A stretch of 64,000 bases of DNA. Source: Carposina sasakii (Eukaryota; Arthropoda; Insecta; Lepidoptera; Carposinidae). This document shows, in pieces, positions 21,266 through 34,080 of this stretch. The translations under genes and the position numbers were made by a program. Where the stretch lies: the NCBI GenBank assembly GCA_014607495.2, contig CP053161.1, forward strand, positions 3,233,115-3,297,114, in the 5' to 3' direction. Below the pieces are notes generated by a model. That model was not told the DNA's origin and ran no database searches. It saw only the letters and a program-made list of their open reading frames with translations. How positions within the stretch are numbered: position 1 is the first letter of the stretch; every line of letters starts with the position of its first letter.

Positions 21266-22318
21266 TAACATCCATCCCACCCTTAACCATATTTTTTCAA
21301 ATTATAAACACCGTCACCTCTTGACAGTTCCAATAATGGGAATTTAACGTCTGACGCGAATTTCTCGAAAATTCAATTATTCATTTATTTTTTATATGTA
21401 GCGTATATAAAACAGTAGTCGTAACCAATTTATTGTTAATTTAACATTGTCATATTCCATTATATTTTTTCATAGGTTCCTGTTCATTTTTCTGTTATTG
21501 ATATTGGAAATGAGTAAAGATTTTATTTTTAAAAAATCGAATAAATTTTTCCATTTCGTAACGAGATTAATAGTTCACGATACAGAAACTTAAAACAATA
21601 GTAATATTTTACCGAACAGAGCCAACTTATCGTTTGGAAAACACAAAAACTAAAGCTATTATAAAAAGTTTTGGCGAAAAAATTCGGTAGAATATAAAAA
21701 CTTCCAGTCATATATAATAAAACACATTGCATAGTGCATCGATCTACTGTTTTTTTAGAAAAAAAATAAACAAATAACCCCTTTAAAAACCTAAAATCCT
21801 CCTAAAACCGCTTTAAACCGGTCTCATCCAGTTTAAACTTACCGAACAGGTTTGAGCCGGTTTGACGTGGATTTATGGCGGAGTTATAAATCTATCGAAG
21901 GGTTTAGAGCCGTCAGAGGGCGCTGAGAAACTTGAATGCAATTCTAAATTTACCTGAAGTTTTCACAACAGAGTTATATAAAACATAAGTGCCTAATCAT
22001 CATGCCCGAATTGCTTATCGATTTAGTACGTGTTGTAAGCTTTGGACATTAGTAAATAAGTTAAAATTAAAGCCAATTCACTATAAAATTATCAATAGGT
22101 CATCACTAAAGATACAATGATGAAATGTACATATTCTCAATAGCCAAACAACATTACCTATAAAATTAAGTCGTTTGTTGCAATTGTATTCAATGCTGTT
22201 ACGCTGTAATGTTAATGTTTTTAAATTATGAAGTATAGAAGAAAATAAAAATTGCCTGGATTTAATTTTTTACATATTACTTATGTGCTATCAATTATTT
22301 CTTCATAATCTACCGGTT
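21266..22318. other. Unassigned AT-rich DNA
   Basis: Around 21800-21900 CCGGTTT/AAACCGG words recur (TTTAAACCGG, GAGCCGGTTTGACG). No element ends were seen. Nothing else was recognised. Confidence 0.35.
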
Positions 22319-22466
22319 ACTGCGTAAATACGTACGGTCACCAACCCGCCTGCCCAGCGTGGTGACTATGGGCAAAACCCCCCTGTGGCAGTAGCCTTGT
22401 GGCGTGCCCTAGGGGAGGCCTACGTCCAGCAGTGGACTACAATAGGCTGAAGAAGACTGCGTAAAT
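22319..22466 (+). mobile_element. RTE-like tail with 11 bp target-site duplication
   Basis: ACTGCGTAAAT occurs at 22319-22329 and 22456-22466. The insert holds GGTCACCAACCCGCCTGCCC, GTAGCCTTGTGGCGTGCCC and a GGCTGAAGAAG end. It is the same family as 4129-4205 but extends further 5'. Confidence 0.85.
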
Positions 22467-23401
22467 GTACTGTCGATTCTGACCGCCCGCGCCATAATTA
22501 AGCCTTAACTTTAAATTACTTCTATCTGTTCCTTTCTGTCTCAGCCATCTACATTACTAATGGAGAGAGGTAGACAGACATGTCTAATTTTAAGTTTATG
22601 TTTAAGTTTTGACAGTCAGAATAGAACACAATGACAATTTAATTTAACATCAGTTAAACGTACATATTTTCAAATAAATAAATGTTAAATCACGAGATTT
22701 TCCAACTAGCACGCGTCAACCGGGCGATCAATAGGCTCACATTTTCAAATAAAACTAAGCAATAACAGACGAAGTGCATGCGACATCGAGTACGTGCAGC
22801 GTATGACCGCCATTTTGGAACTAGTCTCCCAAAATGGCGGCTGTTTTATGTGCAAAAACTTCGTCCGAAGCAGACGAAGTTTTAAGCTTAGATTAATAAA
22901 ACTAGATACAACTGTAGCCCGCAATGCAGTCATCTGTGTCTTATAAAATAAAGTTTGTAAGTATCTAGACAGGCTATTCTATTTTATATAAATTCAAAGT
23001 TTTTTTATAAAGAGACGTGCCTAATAAAAGATTTAATAAAAAAATCTACTAACGTATGATATTACAACATGATATTTTAAAGACTTCTAGACTTATCGCT
23101 ATGGGACAAGTAGATAAAAACATGGTTGGGATCAAAGCCACATTTTCATTAATTCTAATTTTGCACAGATATACCCGCCAAACACACCAGGCCGCCATTT
23201 TAAAACAAAGCTGTTGTCGTCCCCTCGAGCTAAAAAAACTATTTGTGCTTTTATGAAAACGTGAAGTGGTTCATATTTCGCACGAGTGGCTCGTCTGTAA
23301 TCGACTCAACATTACTGTTAATTTACTGTTTGTGAAGTACTTTTTCAGTTTTTACCTGAAAATGAAATGAAAATGTTAGCATTAGATAATATATTTAAGT
23401 A
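22467..23401. other. Unassigned DNA with a 12 bp hairpin
   Basis: CCGCCATTTTGG (22807-22818) and CCAAAATGGCGG (22829-22840) form a perfect 12 bp stem with a 10 nt loop. Outer words GACGAAGT and ACTTCGTC also face each other, so a small foldback element is possible. The rest is unassigned. Confidence 0.45.
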
Positions 23402-23792
23402 TACAGAATGTTTTTTCAATGCCACTCTTAACGAAGGGTACGTATTCTATACATCAAATAAAGTAAGTTTATGCCAAAAAAAAGCTGGGAAATGATGAAA
23501 AAAAATTTTTTTGAAAAAAAAAAATTTGTTACTTGATCGGGCGAAATTTATAGTGTCCAGTGTTTATGCTAGTTTTTTCATAGACAGATAATTATTATTT
23601 CTCGTGAAAAAATTATGCTACGCACGTCTATGTGAATTTATGCAGTAAAACGCAGTCTATTTACTCAACTTTGGACCCCAATATCTTTTCCAACCAGACA
23701 CTTCCCAGGTATGCTTCCATGGAGAAGAATGATCGTGATGATGAGGAGATTCCGTAGTTTTCAGGAACGTTGACGACCAAAAATCACCCTGT
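23402..23792 (-). mobile_element. MITE-B copy 5 (inverted), followed by a MITE-A-like piece
   Basis: The reverse complement of MITE-B runs from TACAGAATGTTTTTTCAATG through GCATAAACTTACTTT-type words to AAAATCACCCTGTT. Directly after it, 23793-23955 carries diverged MITE-A words (TATATCAAGCAAAATGCTATG, ATTCCTGAGTTGTTAAGGAA), so the two families adjoin here as they do at 16830. Confidence 0.75.
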
Positions 23793-23959
23793 TCCATAAA
23801 CTGGATATAACATGAGGTGTATATCAAGCAAAATGCTATGAGATTAAAGGTGAGATTAAATATCTAATATCCACAAAGCTTAAGAATCAAAATCATATAT
23901 TTCAAGATTGTAGGTACATTCCTGAGTTGTTAAGGAATTCTCCATACAAGTCGACTTTT

Positions 23960-24025
23960 ACATTACGCACGGAAGGAGATGCAGCTGATGTATTCTAGTG
24001 AAGTCCCGCATCAGCACAGGATATT
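23960..24025 (+). repeat. Repeat 'C', right end only
   Basis: The words ACGGAAGGAGATGCAGCTGA and CCCGCATCAGCACAGG are present. The left two-thirds of the repeat are absent. Confidence 0.65.
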
Positions 24026-24930
24026 AACCAAAGTACCACCTCACACACGAGCACGTTCAAGAGAAAACTACCACTAAGCTATCATTAGACAAAGTAACTT
24101 AATTTCTCTATTGAAGCCTTCATTTAGCGCGATTTGTGTAAATGTTACGACAACAAACGTCAATACGTAACCATGTTACATTGGCTATGCATCCAGGTCG
24201 CCATATTTACGACTTCGGGAACCTCGGAGCCAATCCGTATTTGCGACAGGATGACACCTACATCGGGACCGACATCGTGACAAAAAATGGGAATAAGGCG
24301 TGAGATCCGTACCAAACGCCCTAGGCGGGGTAAAAAGGGAAAACGTATTCTAAATATTTTTGTCTCGGCGTACCCCAAAGGGGATTAGTTTAGACGTGCA
24401 TGGGGATACAAGCCGCAGTTGTAACATTTAGTTTGGACTTGAAATAAAGATAACTTCACATTAAAAAGCTTTTATAATTTGTTAATTAAATGAATTGATC
24501 GAATCAAACGAGCCCAAACTCGATGGGGCTGCGTCGTTTAATTACGGAGTTCATATGGCCACCTTCCAGCTCCATCATCAGATCAGCTCTATGTCATAAT
24601 AATATTGCAATGTCATCCTTATTTATACATGCATGCAAAATTTGGGCTCAATCGGAAACCGGGAAGTGGATCAAATTTAACTTGCAAGATTTGGTTACAG
24701 TCAACGGGACAGGTGAAACTAAATAAAAGCTTATAAAATCGGCAGAACCACTATCGTGATATTTCAGTTCGAAAAGTTATCATTATAATAACCTAAAATA
24801 ATTAACCATTTAAATAAATTAGCGGGTCTTCATCACGCAAATCACTTATTAGAAAAGTTCTACATTATGAATTTGAAGGAATATTTCGATAGCCTACCGA
24901 ACTTCGATGTCACTCGTAAAATTGTTAATG
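24026..24930. other. Unassigned DNA
   Basis: Frames at 24160-24378 (minus) and 24523-24726 (plus) show no motif. No repeat match was seen. Confidence 0.35.
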
Positions 24931-25070
24931 ATGATGACGATGATGATGTTAATATGAGAGGCGCTGCTGCCCACCTCCTGGAAACCCTTAATCGCCTCGT
25001 ACGATACCCACGGGCAGACATGGGGTGGTACGAATTCTATTCTGCCGGCACCACGCGGCACCGATTTATT
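24931..25070 (-). repeat. RTE-like tail family, upstream half only
   Basis: After a GATGATGACGATGATGATG run, the sequence GGCGCTGCTGCCCACCTCC, TTAATCGCCTCGTACGATAC, CCACGGGCAGACATGGGGTGG and CTGCCGGCACCACGCGG matches the upstream part of 53020-53280 and 54025-54262. The conserved 3' segment with GTCCAGCAGTGG is missing, and the triplet run adjoins the break. Confidence 0.7.
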
Positions 25071-27289
25071 ATATTCATATTTGGCAAAACTAAATGTAGC
25101 ACCAAATGCCTACATCTCAGATAATAGATTTTTCTAATTACTACGCATACCATTTTCTTTGTTGTGACAAACGGAATGCACATATACGCACTAATCAGAT
25201 AATCACACTAAGATAACAAGATAATCGAGATCTATATTAGGTACTGAGATGAAATCCTGCTTGAGTTTAATACCCAAGTTCAGTAAAAGTTGCAAACATA
25301 GCAACTAAAGAATGAAATTCTTAACTGAGTTTTTGTTTAACTCACAATAATTCCCAGCGCAATTGCAGACTGTTCTAGAAAAGTCCAGCAGATGTAACAC
25401 TGACAAGCGGTAACTAGATTATTCTGAAGAACTACTTCCCTTGACACTCACGAACTAGTATAAAATCTAATATGGGTACAGTTAACATCGCAAAATTGTT
25501 ATGGCTTACAAGTACCTACAGCGATACCTCATCTCAGCAAATAAAATATTTTAGTTTAAAAAAGGTTTTTACTTCAGTTAAAAGCTGTTATAACTATAGT
25601 TATTATAGTGAGTGTTTTGGCGACTTGTATGCATGTGTGTGTACCTGTTTAGGTGTCACCGAAAAGCGCCTGGTGAACCTATTTGAATTAAGTTTTTTTT
25701 ATCAAAAAGGCTCTATCGGTGATTCTTATCTATACTATGAAAATCCATTCAGCCGTTAGAAGACAATTAGCTATTTCTGACAAAAATAGATTGATACTCA
25801 CATTGTCATGGGCCGTTAACCTATAAATTATATCTAAATAGATCAGTTTACATACAAGTATAATTTAGAACTGATGCATCCCAGTATTCGCAGCAAATAA
25901 GAATGAAATAAAAACAAAAACCCAAAGTTAATAACTAGATTATTCGCATGGGCAATCATGAGCAATACACAAAGAAATAAAAAAGTAAACACTGCCCAGG
26001 TGCAAACGTTTACCCCACGGGTCAGGCTTACCCCCAGCCGGGTCAGACTTCCCCCACCCACCACACTTAACAGCTGTTAGTTCTGCTTTAGTTTAGTTAG
26101 CCGAAAGAGAATTAAGCTTCAACATAAAATATATTCCTATTTATATTTCCTGCGCTCAAATTTTTCTTTAAACTTTTAAAAAAGAAAAATGTAAAAAGAA
26201 TATTTCATGCTTCATAACAAATTCACAAATCTAATAATATAATAATAGAGTCGCCTTTGAACTTCGTTTGAAATACAAGAAACAATGGCGACAAATTGGA
26301 CAAAGATAAACGTCGATCTACAATAATCGTCGAGAATCGGTACAAGCCTACCTTAATTACAGTACAGAACAAAGCCAACCAAAAAGGTGCGAAACGGCAA
26401 AAAAAAACAGAAAAATCCCGTAAGCCTCACTGCGAAACGTCAGGCAAAAAAAATGGCGGGAAAACATAAAAATGGCGCCAAAAGTGACATTGACAGAGAG
26501 CTTATGGCCTCCAAGGAAATTCAACAATAAGATATACTCGTAATTCGCAAGCACAGAGGGGCCATCACAATGCAAAAGATACGAAAAGAGTATCGGATAA
26601 AAACGCCGGCATACTTTCCTTTTTAGTGGATTTCGTGCCTTTTGTACATTTTTACGTGAAAGCAAGAGATCATAGTGAAATCCGATACCCAATTTTTTCG
26701 CCCGTCCTTATGAATCGCAGGCCCTGAGTTATTGTAATGAAAGGACGAAATCTCTCGAGTTTCGCTCCTTACGGCGTATTTTACGCGATGAATAGAGTTA
26801 ATGACTGTAAAGTATTACGTTTCGTGTTGCACAAAATATTTTTCAAATTAAATATTGAAATGTTTTTGTAAAATATAATAAAAGCCATGGGTTCATACCC
26901 AGTAGTATACTTATTATTGTTTGGGCTTTGTGTATTTACTAAGTGTAGTTCTTATTCTCATAACCTCATCATTATCTCAAAATAAAAATAAAATTACAGT
27001 TATATATTTTACTAAAACTTTAAAGAAAATAGGTACGTTATAAACTGACAGCTGTGACATTTGTATAAAATACATAAAATTATACGAGTGTACGGAACTC
27101 ATGAAATTCGTCGCCAATTTGAGAGAATATCCACTATAAGGAGAAATAAAACTTACACTTATATTAACTAGAACTTCTATTTGACAGCATGGCCCAAACT
27201 GTATTTTATAGAGTATAAATACGATGGAGTGGAATTCTCTACATGTGTACCTATAATATCTTTCCACCCCCTTTGTCATTATATTCACA
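25071..27289. other. 2.2 kb unassigned AT-rich DNA
   Basis: The longest frame (26357-26692 minus, 111 codons) is compositionally biased and shows no domain. I see no repeat shared with other parts of the window and no splice-bounded conserved exon. Confidence 0.4.
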
Positions 27290-27380
27290 AATTCTACAAC
27301 ACATTAACGAACTCATACTAAAATCTCTAGGGTCTTGTTTCGTTGGTTCTAAGCAACGGTAAGTACATAAATACGTAGAT
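27290..27380 (-). repeat. SINE 'C2' 3' fragment, diverged
   Basis: AACACATTAACGAACTC, GGTCTTGTTTCGTTGG and CTAAGCAACGG then AAATACGTAGATAA align with the distal body of the SINE at 17855-18087. No tRNA head is present. Confidence 0.6.
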
Positions 27381-27463
27381 AACTATTTAACTTCTCTTAT
27401 ATTTCAAGTCCACAATTCTTAATGTTATATCCTCCAACCCTGTTAGGTAAAATTTACGGCAAA

Positions 27464-27656
27464 TATGTAGCATTAAGCAGCGCCTCCCGTGTTGACAACA
27501 TACTCCAAAAATACAAACTGCGGTCACCAACCCGCCTGCCCAGCGCGGTGACTATGGGCAAATACCCCCATGGCAGTCTTGTGGCGTGCCCTGGGGGAGG
27601 CCTACGTCCAGCAGTGGACCGCAATAGGCTGATGATGATGATGATGTAGCATTTAA
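27464..27656 (+). mobile_element. RTE-like tail with (GAT)n end and short duplication
   Basis: The insert (27475-27643) runs CGCCTCCCGTGTTGACAACA, CACCAACCCGCCTGCCCAG, CCTACGTCCAGCAGTGG and ends GGCTGATGATGATGATG. ATGTAGCATT occurs at the left (27464-27473) and, as ATGTAGCATTT, at the right end, fitting a short target-site duplication. Confidence 0.8.
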
Positions 27657-29390
27657 CATCTCAGCTGAATTTTAAAGTGATTTTCCTCAGCTATATCCGA
27701 ATGGGATTATAAACATGAGATCCAAAGCTTTTAACTGAAATGCAAAGCTTTATTGCATCGAATTTAATATTAAACATTTAACGCTCGTATTGCCGAGGGC
27801 TTACGTGACGTGACATAGAGGAAGATCGGTTTTCAGCTTACACTTAGGATTACTATAAGATAAAAATAATATTTTCAAATTCTAGACTTTCTTTTTCTTT
27901 GTGTGTACCAGATTCACTACTTACTATTAAGTTCCGTATAACCTTACTGGCACTTATTTTGACAGAATAGATATCCCACACAATTAATTACCTGCCAGAA
28001 AAGTGCTAACTAGGTAGACATATTCTATTCCCTGCGTCACTAAACGTGGCTGTGGTATTTCCTTTACCATCCTACAGTTCTGCTAGCCCATTTCCCAGTG
28101 TGTGTATTATTATATTATATCATAATTAATCTCTGTAATAAAATTAGAGCTAATAAATAAAATAGCTTATATTTTACGAATTTCCTAAAATAGCTCTACC
28201 ACCACATTTCCCAGGAAATTTCTTTATAGAATAAAACTAAAGCTCCTTATTTAGTCGACTGAAGAATATTCTGGTCTTCGTCAGTTCTACGTTCTCAATA
28301 TAGTTGGAAATCTGTGCAGAAATTTCATATTTCTAAGAAGCGAGTCTACAGAAGCTCTTTCAGAGAGTCGAGCGTATATTACGTAAGGAATTGTGTTGAA
28401 AACGGGAAACTATCCCGGTATGACATGCCAATATCTGCGAGATTGAGCCATAGAGTATATAAATAGTTTAGTTGCGTCTTGCTCTCTTTGGAAAGTTTAG
28501 ATTTTTCAGTAAGCAAGAATTTTTGTTCCTATGTACTATGTACTTCTATATGGCTTGGAATATGTTTTAGAATTTGTTGACATCCCCGCGGGTGTGGTCA
28601 CCGGCAATCTCGTCAATATCTCTGGAGACGTCGATTTGGAGCTCATGCTAATAAGCGTCCTCCTGTTTTTTTTTTATTATAAATTTAACATCCTTAAATT
28701 GCTTTCTGTTATAATACTGTATATAAAATACATGAAATACCTGTGTGAAAAACCTACAGCCATAGGTTGCGAAGGATACATAGGTTCCTTGAAGAAAAAC
28801 CATCGGGGGCAGCAAAAAGGTGTTGAATGTTATTTTACTAATCGATATACAGTCCACAGTACTGTATACCGAATTTCAAACACGCACTGTAATACAAGGT
28901 TATACGCAGTAAACTTACAAATTGAATGCAAAGATAACACGAGCTACACAAAGGAGTCAAAACGAACAATAGCTTAGCAACGGATAAATCATAATAATTG
29001 ACTCCATTATTGCCCGGAGCTGTTTTGGAAGAAAATATACAAAATAAACGAGGACATTACAAGATCTGGGAACTATGGCAAACGTTGCCAGATGCACAGC
29101 TGTTGGCAGTTTAAGAGGATACTTATTGCTCATATAAAGAATGTAGTAATTGCTTGCGAAGCCCGCGTTGCTCTAAGAGTCTTTCCAATTATTCTAGATG
29201 ATTGGTTGGCTTTTTTTGTGACTAGCGGCTGTCCGCGACTTTGTTCGTGTTGACTTTAGAAAATCCTATCTTATCGGACGCCTAATCATACAAAGAACAA
29301 ACCCCCTTCCAGTTTCAGATCTCTCTTGTGCGTTCCGTCTGTGGTTCAGAATAAAGCATTAGTTGCTAATAGGCATCCTTCTTTTAAGTT
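27657..29390. other. 1.7 kb unassigned DNA with a repeat C fragment
   Basis: At 28028-28104 a minus-strand piece of repeat C occurs (ACGTGGCTGTGGTATTTCC, CTACAGTTCTGCTAGCCC). A 148-codon frame at 28531-28977 is AT-driven, with no recognisable domain, and is not called. Confidence 0.4.
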
Positions 29391-29612
29391 TGAAAGTGTG
29401 ATGTCGGCAGAGTAGAGTTTATACCACCCCATGCCTGCCCGTGGGTATCGTACGAGGCGATTAGGGGTTTCCAGGGGGTGGGCCAGCAGCGCCTCCCGTG
29501 CTGACAATATAGTCCAAAAACCAGACTGCAAAAACCCCCCTATGGCAGTAGCCTTGTGGTGTGCCCGGGGGAGGCCTACGTCCAGCAGTGATGGACTGCA
29601 ATAGGCTGAAGA
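29391..29612 (+). repeat. RTE-like tail family, longest copy
   Basis: The copy begins TCGGCAGAGTAGAGTTTAT, continues CCCGTGGGTATCGTACGAGG, AGCAGCGCCTCCCGTGC and GCCTACGTCCAGCAGTG, and ends AATAGGCTGAAGACGAT. It shows the order of all parts of the family. A roughly 40 bp internal stretch (CACCAACCCGCCTGCCC) is deleted. Confidence 0.8.
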
Positions 29613-30120
29613 CGATCTACATTTGTCTAAAAGTAAGTTAGATTAGAAATATAAATGTGCATAACAAAGTATATTTCCATGCACAGAAAGTTAATTATAC
29701 ACTTATCAACTAGAATACCTTTTATGTAAATTCCGAATAAACCGTAGGGCAAACCTGCACAGATACCGAGACAAAGTAAAATATTTGAGTTACGTTCCGT
29801 TCCACGCTGAATATGTTTCAAGTACCTGAGGGCAAACTCGGAGCTGCCTCGATGTTTTCATAATTATTATCTTTCCGCGAAAACATCTGTAAAGCAAGGT
29901 TTTCTCTTTGTTCACTTGTTAACGTTGATGGCGATTATTATTATGCTGTTTTTCTCACTTTGCTTCGTATTTATTTTAATTTAGCAAAATTTATTTCACT
30001 CAAATAATTATTATATTTATTTAAGTAGCGATGCCATTGGAAATTATACTCGTAGTACCCAGTAATAAGTCAGTCACAATCTTACAGCAGGCTTACTTCC
30101 ATTGTTTGAGCTGGATTACC
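29613..30120. other. Unassigned AT-rich DNA
   Basis: No coding or repeat signal was recognised. Confidence 0.35.
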
Positions 30121-30278
30121 ACGAATGAAATTATAAATGAAATTGTATTAGGCGTTACAATTCGGAAGTTCAAACATTCACTATGGGTGCGCCCACCACC
30201 GGTGTCACACATACCGAGGGTCAGTGGAGGGTGTAGGGCCCGGTGGTGGGCGCACCCATAGTGAACGAATGAAATTAT
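30121..30278. mobile_element. 130 bp minimal Penelope-like derivative with 14 bp target-site duplication
   Basis: ACGAATGAAATTAT occurs at 30121-30134 and 30265-30278. Between them (30135-30264) lie the inverted PLE tail module (AAATGAAATTGTATTAGGCG, TTACAATTCGGAAGTTC) and then a palindrome. The palindrome has TTCACTATGGGTGCGCCCAC at 30177 facing GTGGGCGCACCCATAGTGAA ending at 30265. The last base of the palindrome overlaps the duplication. Only about 30 bp separate the two arms. All coding sequence and the ribozyme region of the parent at 45644-48556 are gone, yet the flanking duplication shows the element inserted as such or was deleted afterwards. Confidence 0.85.
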
Positions 30279-31477
30279 CTGCTGTTACGATTACCCTAAA
30301 AGAGATAACAGATAGGTTAAGTATATGTAAAATATTTTTATATATCTATAAGTAAGACGCAATCGTAAAGCTAAAAATCACTGGTCCAGTATATTTTCAG
30401 ACAGTACTATAATAGAAATACACAGAAATAGATACAATTTATATCAGTCGTACATAACATTTTTATGAGAACCAGACACCATTCAATTATTCTTATGCAT
30501 ATTGAAGAATGTATACAATATTGTGGCTGAAGCTGCTGAAGTTTGTTTGATGTGGTTCTCGAGTAAACCACACAGAGTAAGTGATTGTCAGTACCAAAGA
30601 CCCTCTATAGATATAAATGTGAAAGTTTGTGAAAATAGATGTTTGGATGTTACTTGGTTTCTTTCATGCAAAAATTATCGAATGAATTTTGATGAAACTT
30701 GAGGGCCATGTAGCTACTTGTATCTATTTAATACCGGCATTATAGATCACTCACAAATACCGGCTTCTGCTGGTTTTACATAAACAGAACAGGATCATGG
30801 TTAGAACCCCTAAAGCGGGATCATCTCTATTATAAAAGAGAGGATGTCACGCTACGTAGCTTATAGTAGGTAGTGTTATACTATCTTAGACGCATGTTGA
30901 GAATGAAACTGGTACAACTCTAAAATTGACTCCAAGTTCTTAAAACTGACTTGGTTATTCACAACCTACAGTCTAGCAGAATTTCAAACCTCACAATTCA
31001 AAAACTTTCTACCCACCTCCTAAAACCTCCGCTTAACTTTGTGAAAGTAATAATGTAATTTTCCCTTTCAAACACTAATGGCTAATCTGATAAAATGGGA
31101 GCTTCTTGTAAAAGAAATCCGATTCTACTGAATAGAAAGTTTATCAGGTTTATCTCCGAGGGATCAATCGAATGTCGAGCCGGTCCGGAACTAGCCGGGC
31201 GAGAAACGGACGAGATGAAGAGCTTCATTAAAAAGAGTTTGATCTAAAAACTGTACGGTTTAACGTCCGACAGATATCCGATTCGATAGCGCGTTAAATT
31301 GGAATAAAAACTTTTGCGTTTAAGGAAAATAACTAAGGACGTTCGAGGAAAATAATTAACGTAATTTGAAGAGGGAATTAAAGTAAATGGAGTGCGAGTA
31401 GTATAAAAACTACTTTATTATCGTCCAATGGTACCCCAATGGTAACTTGTCATGATAAATATTGGTTATAATATAAT
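30279..31477. other. Unassigned DNA
   Basis: A short less AT-rich patch (31150-31270) carries no open frame of note. No repeat match was seen. Confidence 0.35.
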
Positions 31478-31710
31478 ATTCACACACTATACAACACATT
31501 AACCTAGTCCCACATTAAGATCCCTAAGGTCTTGTGTCATGGGTACTAAGCAACGGTATATAAATACATAGATAAGTATATAAACATCCATGACTCGGAA
31601 ACAAACATCAATATTCATCATATCAATGTTTGCACCTACCGGGATTCGAACCCAGGACCTATGGCGTCGCAGGCAGGGACACTACCCACTAGACCAATCG
31701 GCCGTCAAAC
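31478..31710 (-). repeat. tRNA-derived SINE 'C2', near full length
   Basis: This copy is colinear with 17855-18087. The minus-strand head is GGCCGATTGGTCTAGTGGG with B-box GGGTTCGAATCCCGGTAGG, and the distal end is CTTAATGTGGGACTAGG. It is followed on the right by TAAATAAATAAATAAATG. Confidence 0.85.
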
Positions 31711-34080
31711 GGTTATGTGTGTAAATAAATAAATAAATGAAGTTGTGGTCATGCGCGATTACAATTCGTGAGCTCACAATGCATAAATAAGCTGTACTCG
31801 ACGTATTTTTCAGCTTTTGTGTTAGTGGTAGCTAATATGACGTATAGCTTTTAAAAATAACATGCTATTTGTCCATAGCGCAATAACCAATGATTTAATT
31901 GACTCGTTCCAAGCTAAACGCTATAACGATATGCGCGCTTCACGTGACGCGTACGCATGACTCATCGCGCCTTCGACACGCACATGCATAGCGTGTGACG
32001 GCCGGCGCCGGACTACCAACAGCTATATGAAATCGCGTCAAATAGAAAATAGCGTATTCGTGACTTGTCATTGGTTACCAACAGCTATATAAAATCGCGT
32101 CAACTAGAATATAGCGTTTTGTCATTGGCGGGATAAGAATATAGCGTATTCGTTCAGTCATTCATTCGTGACTTGTGATTTGCGCGCAACTCGTAACGTT
32201 ATAACGTCACGGAAAAAATAGCGCGCTATTTGCATGTAGCATATCACTTTCACGCGTTCCGAGAATATAGCTTTTTTGAACACCACTATTTTGCGTCGAA
32301 CATTATCATCGACACTTACATGAATAAACTTGAAGTAAAGACGTCATAATTTTACGTAAATTAACGTAGAATGAATTTGAAGCGTAAAATTACATTTTGT
32401 ATAAAGTTAAGGTTTACGGACTAGGTAAGCTCGGACTATTATAATGGATTTAATTTATAAAGTCTGCAAGAGTTATTATGTTATTGGCAATGACAATTTG
32501 AAATTTAAATACTTAAGTGTGTTGATTTTTGTTGTTTTGATATTTTTTTGAATAGTAACGTTTTAATAATAAATATTCTGTTGTACTGTGTAATTACAAT
32601 AAATATAGAGATCCTTAGGACTCGCAAACCAACGAACAAAACATTACAAGATGTAAATGGGAGTACATTTATATATACGCGCCTCTTAGAGGATACAGGA
32701 GCCTATCTTAGCCTCATATGTCGGTAGGTAATCTAATCTCCGTGGCTTTGAAGATTCATTCCCGAAAGAGATCGAAATCTACATTTTGAAGCATTTGCTG
32801 GAATAATCCTTTTTAAATTACATTAGATTTATTTTAGAAAAATTATTAGATAAAGGACTGAGGAATGTTCATTCTAATAAACTTGAAAAGTGATTTTAAT
32901 TCGTATTTTGATTTATATCTTGTGGATAATCTTTACAATGGGCTATTTTTATAGCCCTTCGTTTAACATACCCTCTATATGTTTTAAAAGGGTGTGTAAA
33001 AAGTCATACATTCACGAAAAAAAACATAATAATAACCAGAAAATTACACTTAACTCGGCGCAGATTTTCCTCTAACATTACGACATTATTAACATCCTGT
33101 ATGCACAGATGATTTCATCTTCAATCCACACACATTACATACAAGCCTCTCATCACCCCATAACTTTCCCCCTTTCACCCCTTTTCACCCCTTCCCAATT
33201 GTAATTCAGCGGCTGTAGGGGCATTAGTCACGCTGAAGATTTAATAACGTTTCTCATCGTTTATGGCGGAAAGAAAATGTAGATTAATTTTTGACCTAAA
33301 TACAATGAATGAACCTTTCAGGGATTTCTTATGATAGGGTTAAGAGAAGGCTTTTAAAGGGAGTTTTATAGAGATTTGTTGCAAGTTTTTTTAAGGCTAA
33401 GAAAACGTGAATTCATTAAGAACTTTTTATCAGGCATCATCAGTTCCTCACATGAAGTTTCAGGAAATTATTACAAAATGTGTTATTTCTAGTTTTTCAT
33501 TATTTCCTATTTAATACCTAATTACTAAATAAATAATTTACTTTATACCTTACAAAGTACCTACATAGTTTCCAATTGACGAAGATTCATGAATAAGATA
33601 AAACAAAAATTATATTACAATGACAGTTCACTTTTAACTAACGTACTTATAAATTATAAAATATTAATAAGAAAATGAAAAAACCAAACAAATGGAGGAT
33701 CCTAAACCTCCATAGAGTGGCATGAAAAGAATAGCGCGTTCTGTTAGGCCAGAGTGCGCTGGTGATATTGGTGGACTGTATTTTCCGAGTGAGATCAGAT
33801 ACTTACTCTGTCACAGACATTTTACTCAAGTCTCTAAATCAATAACATAACCCATACTTTGTTACGATAATAATATAGTTATTACCGATGGACCCTCGCC
33901 CATGGTATATAGTTTCAAAGCTATCGGTTTGGCAAACGTTTGTACACGTAGATACTTCGATATTAATACTATTCACACCGCGTCGCAAAAATGAAAAGAA
34001 TGATCAGAATAAAAACAAAATAGCAGTAATTTTTTTTTTAAGGATAACATTATTTGTTTCTCTCCTTTTTTTATAATTTA
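31711..34080. other. 2.4 kb mostly unassigned, with a local repeat cluster
   Basis: Positions 31900-32300 are CG-richer. They hold two direct copies of ACCAACAGCTATAT...ATCGCGTCAA...ATAGCGT...TGTCATTGG, at 32014-32075 (62 bp) and 32076-32129 (54 bp), plus a third partial at 32137-32180. A MITE-A-like fragment (GGGCTATTTTTATAGCCCTT, TTTAACATACCC) lies at 32938-33000. Nothing else was recognised. Confidence 0.5.

Noticed and set aside
26357..26692. 111-codon open frame on the minus strand
   Set aside because: It has biased composition (Phe/Leu/Ser), no motif and no supporting neighbour.
28531..28977. 148-codon open frame on the plus strand
   Set aside because: It is AT-driven with a poly-T-encoded hydrophobic run, no domain, no conserved context and no second copy. 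This is within what long AT-rich DNA gives by chance.
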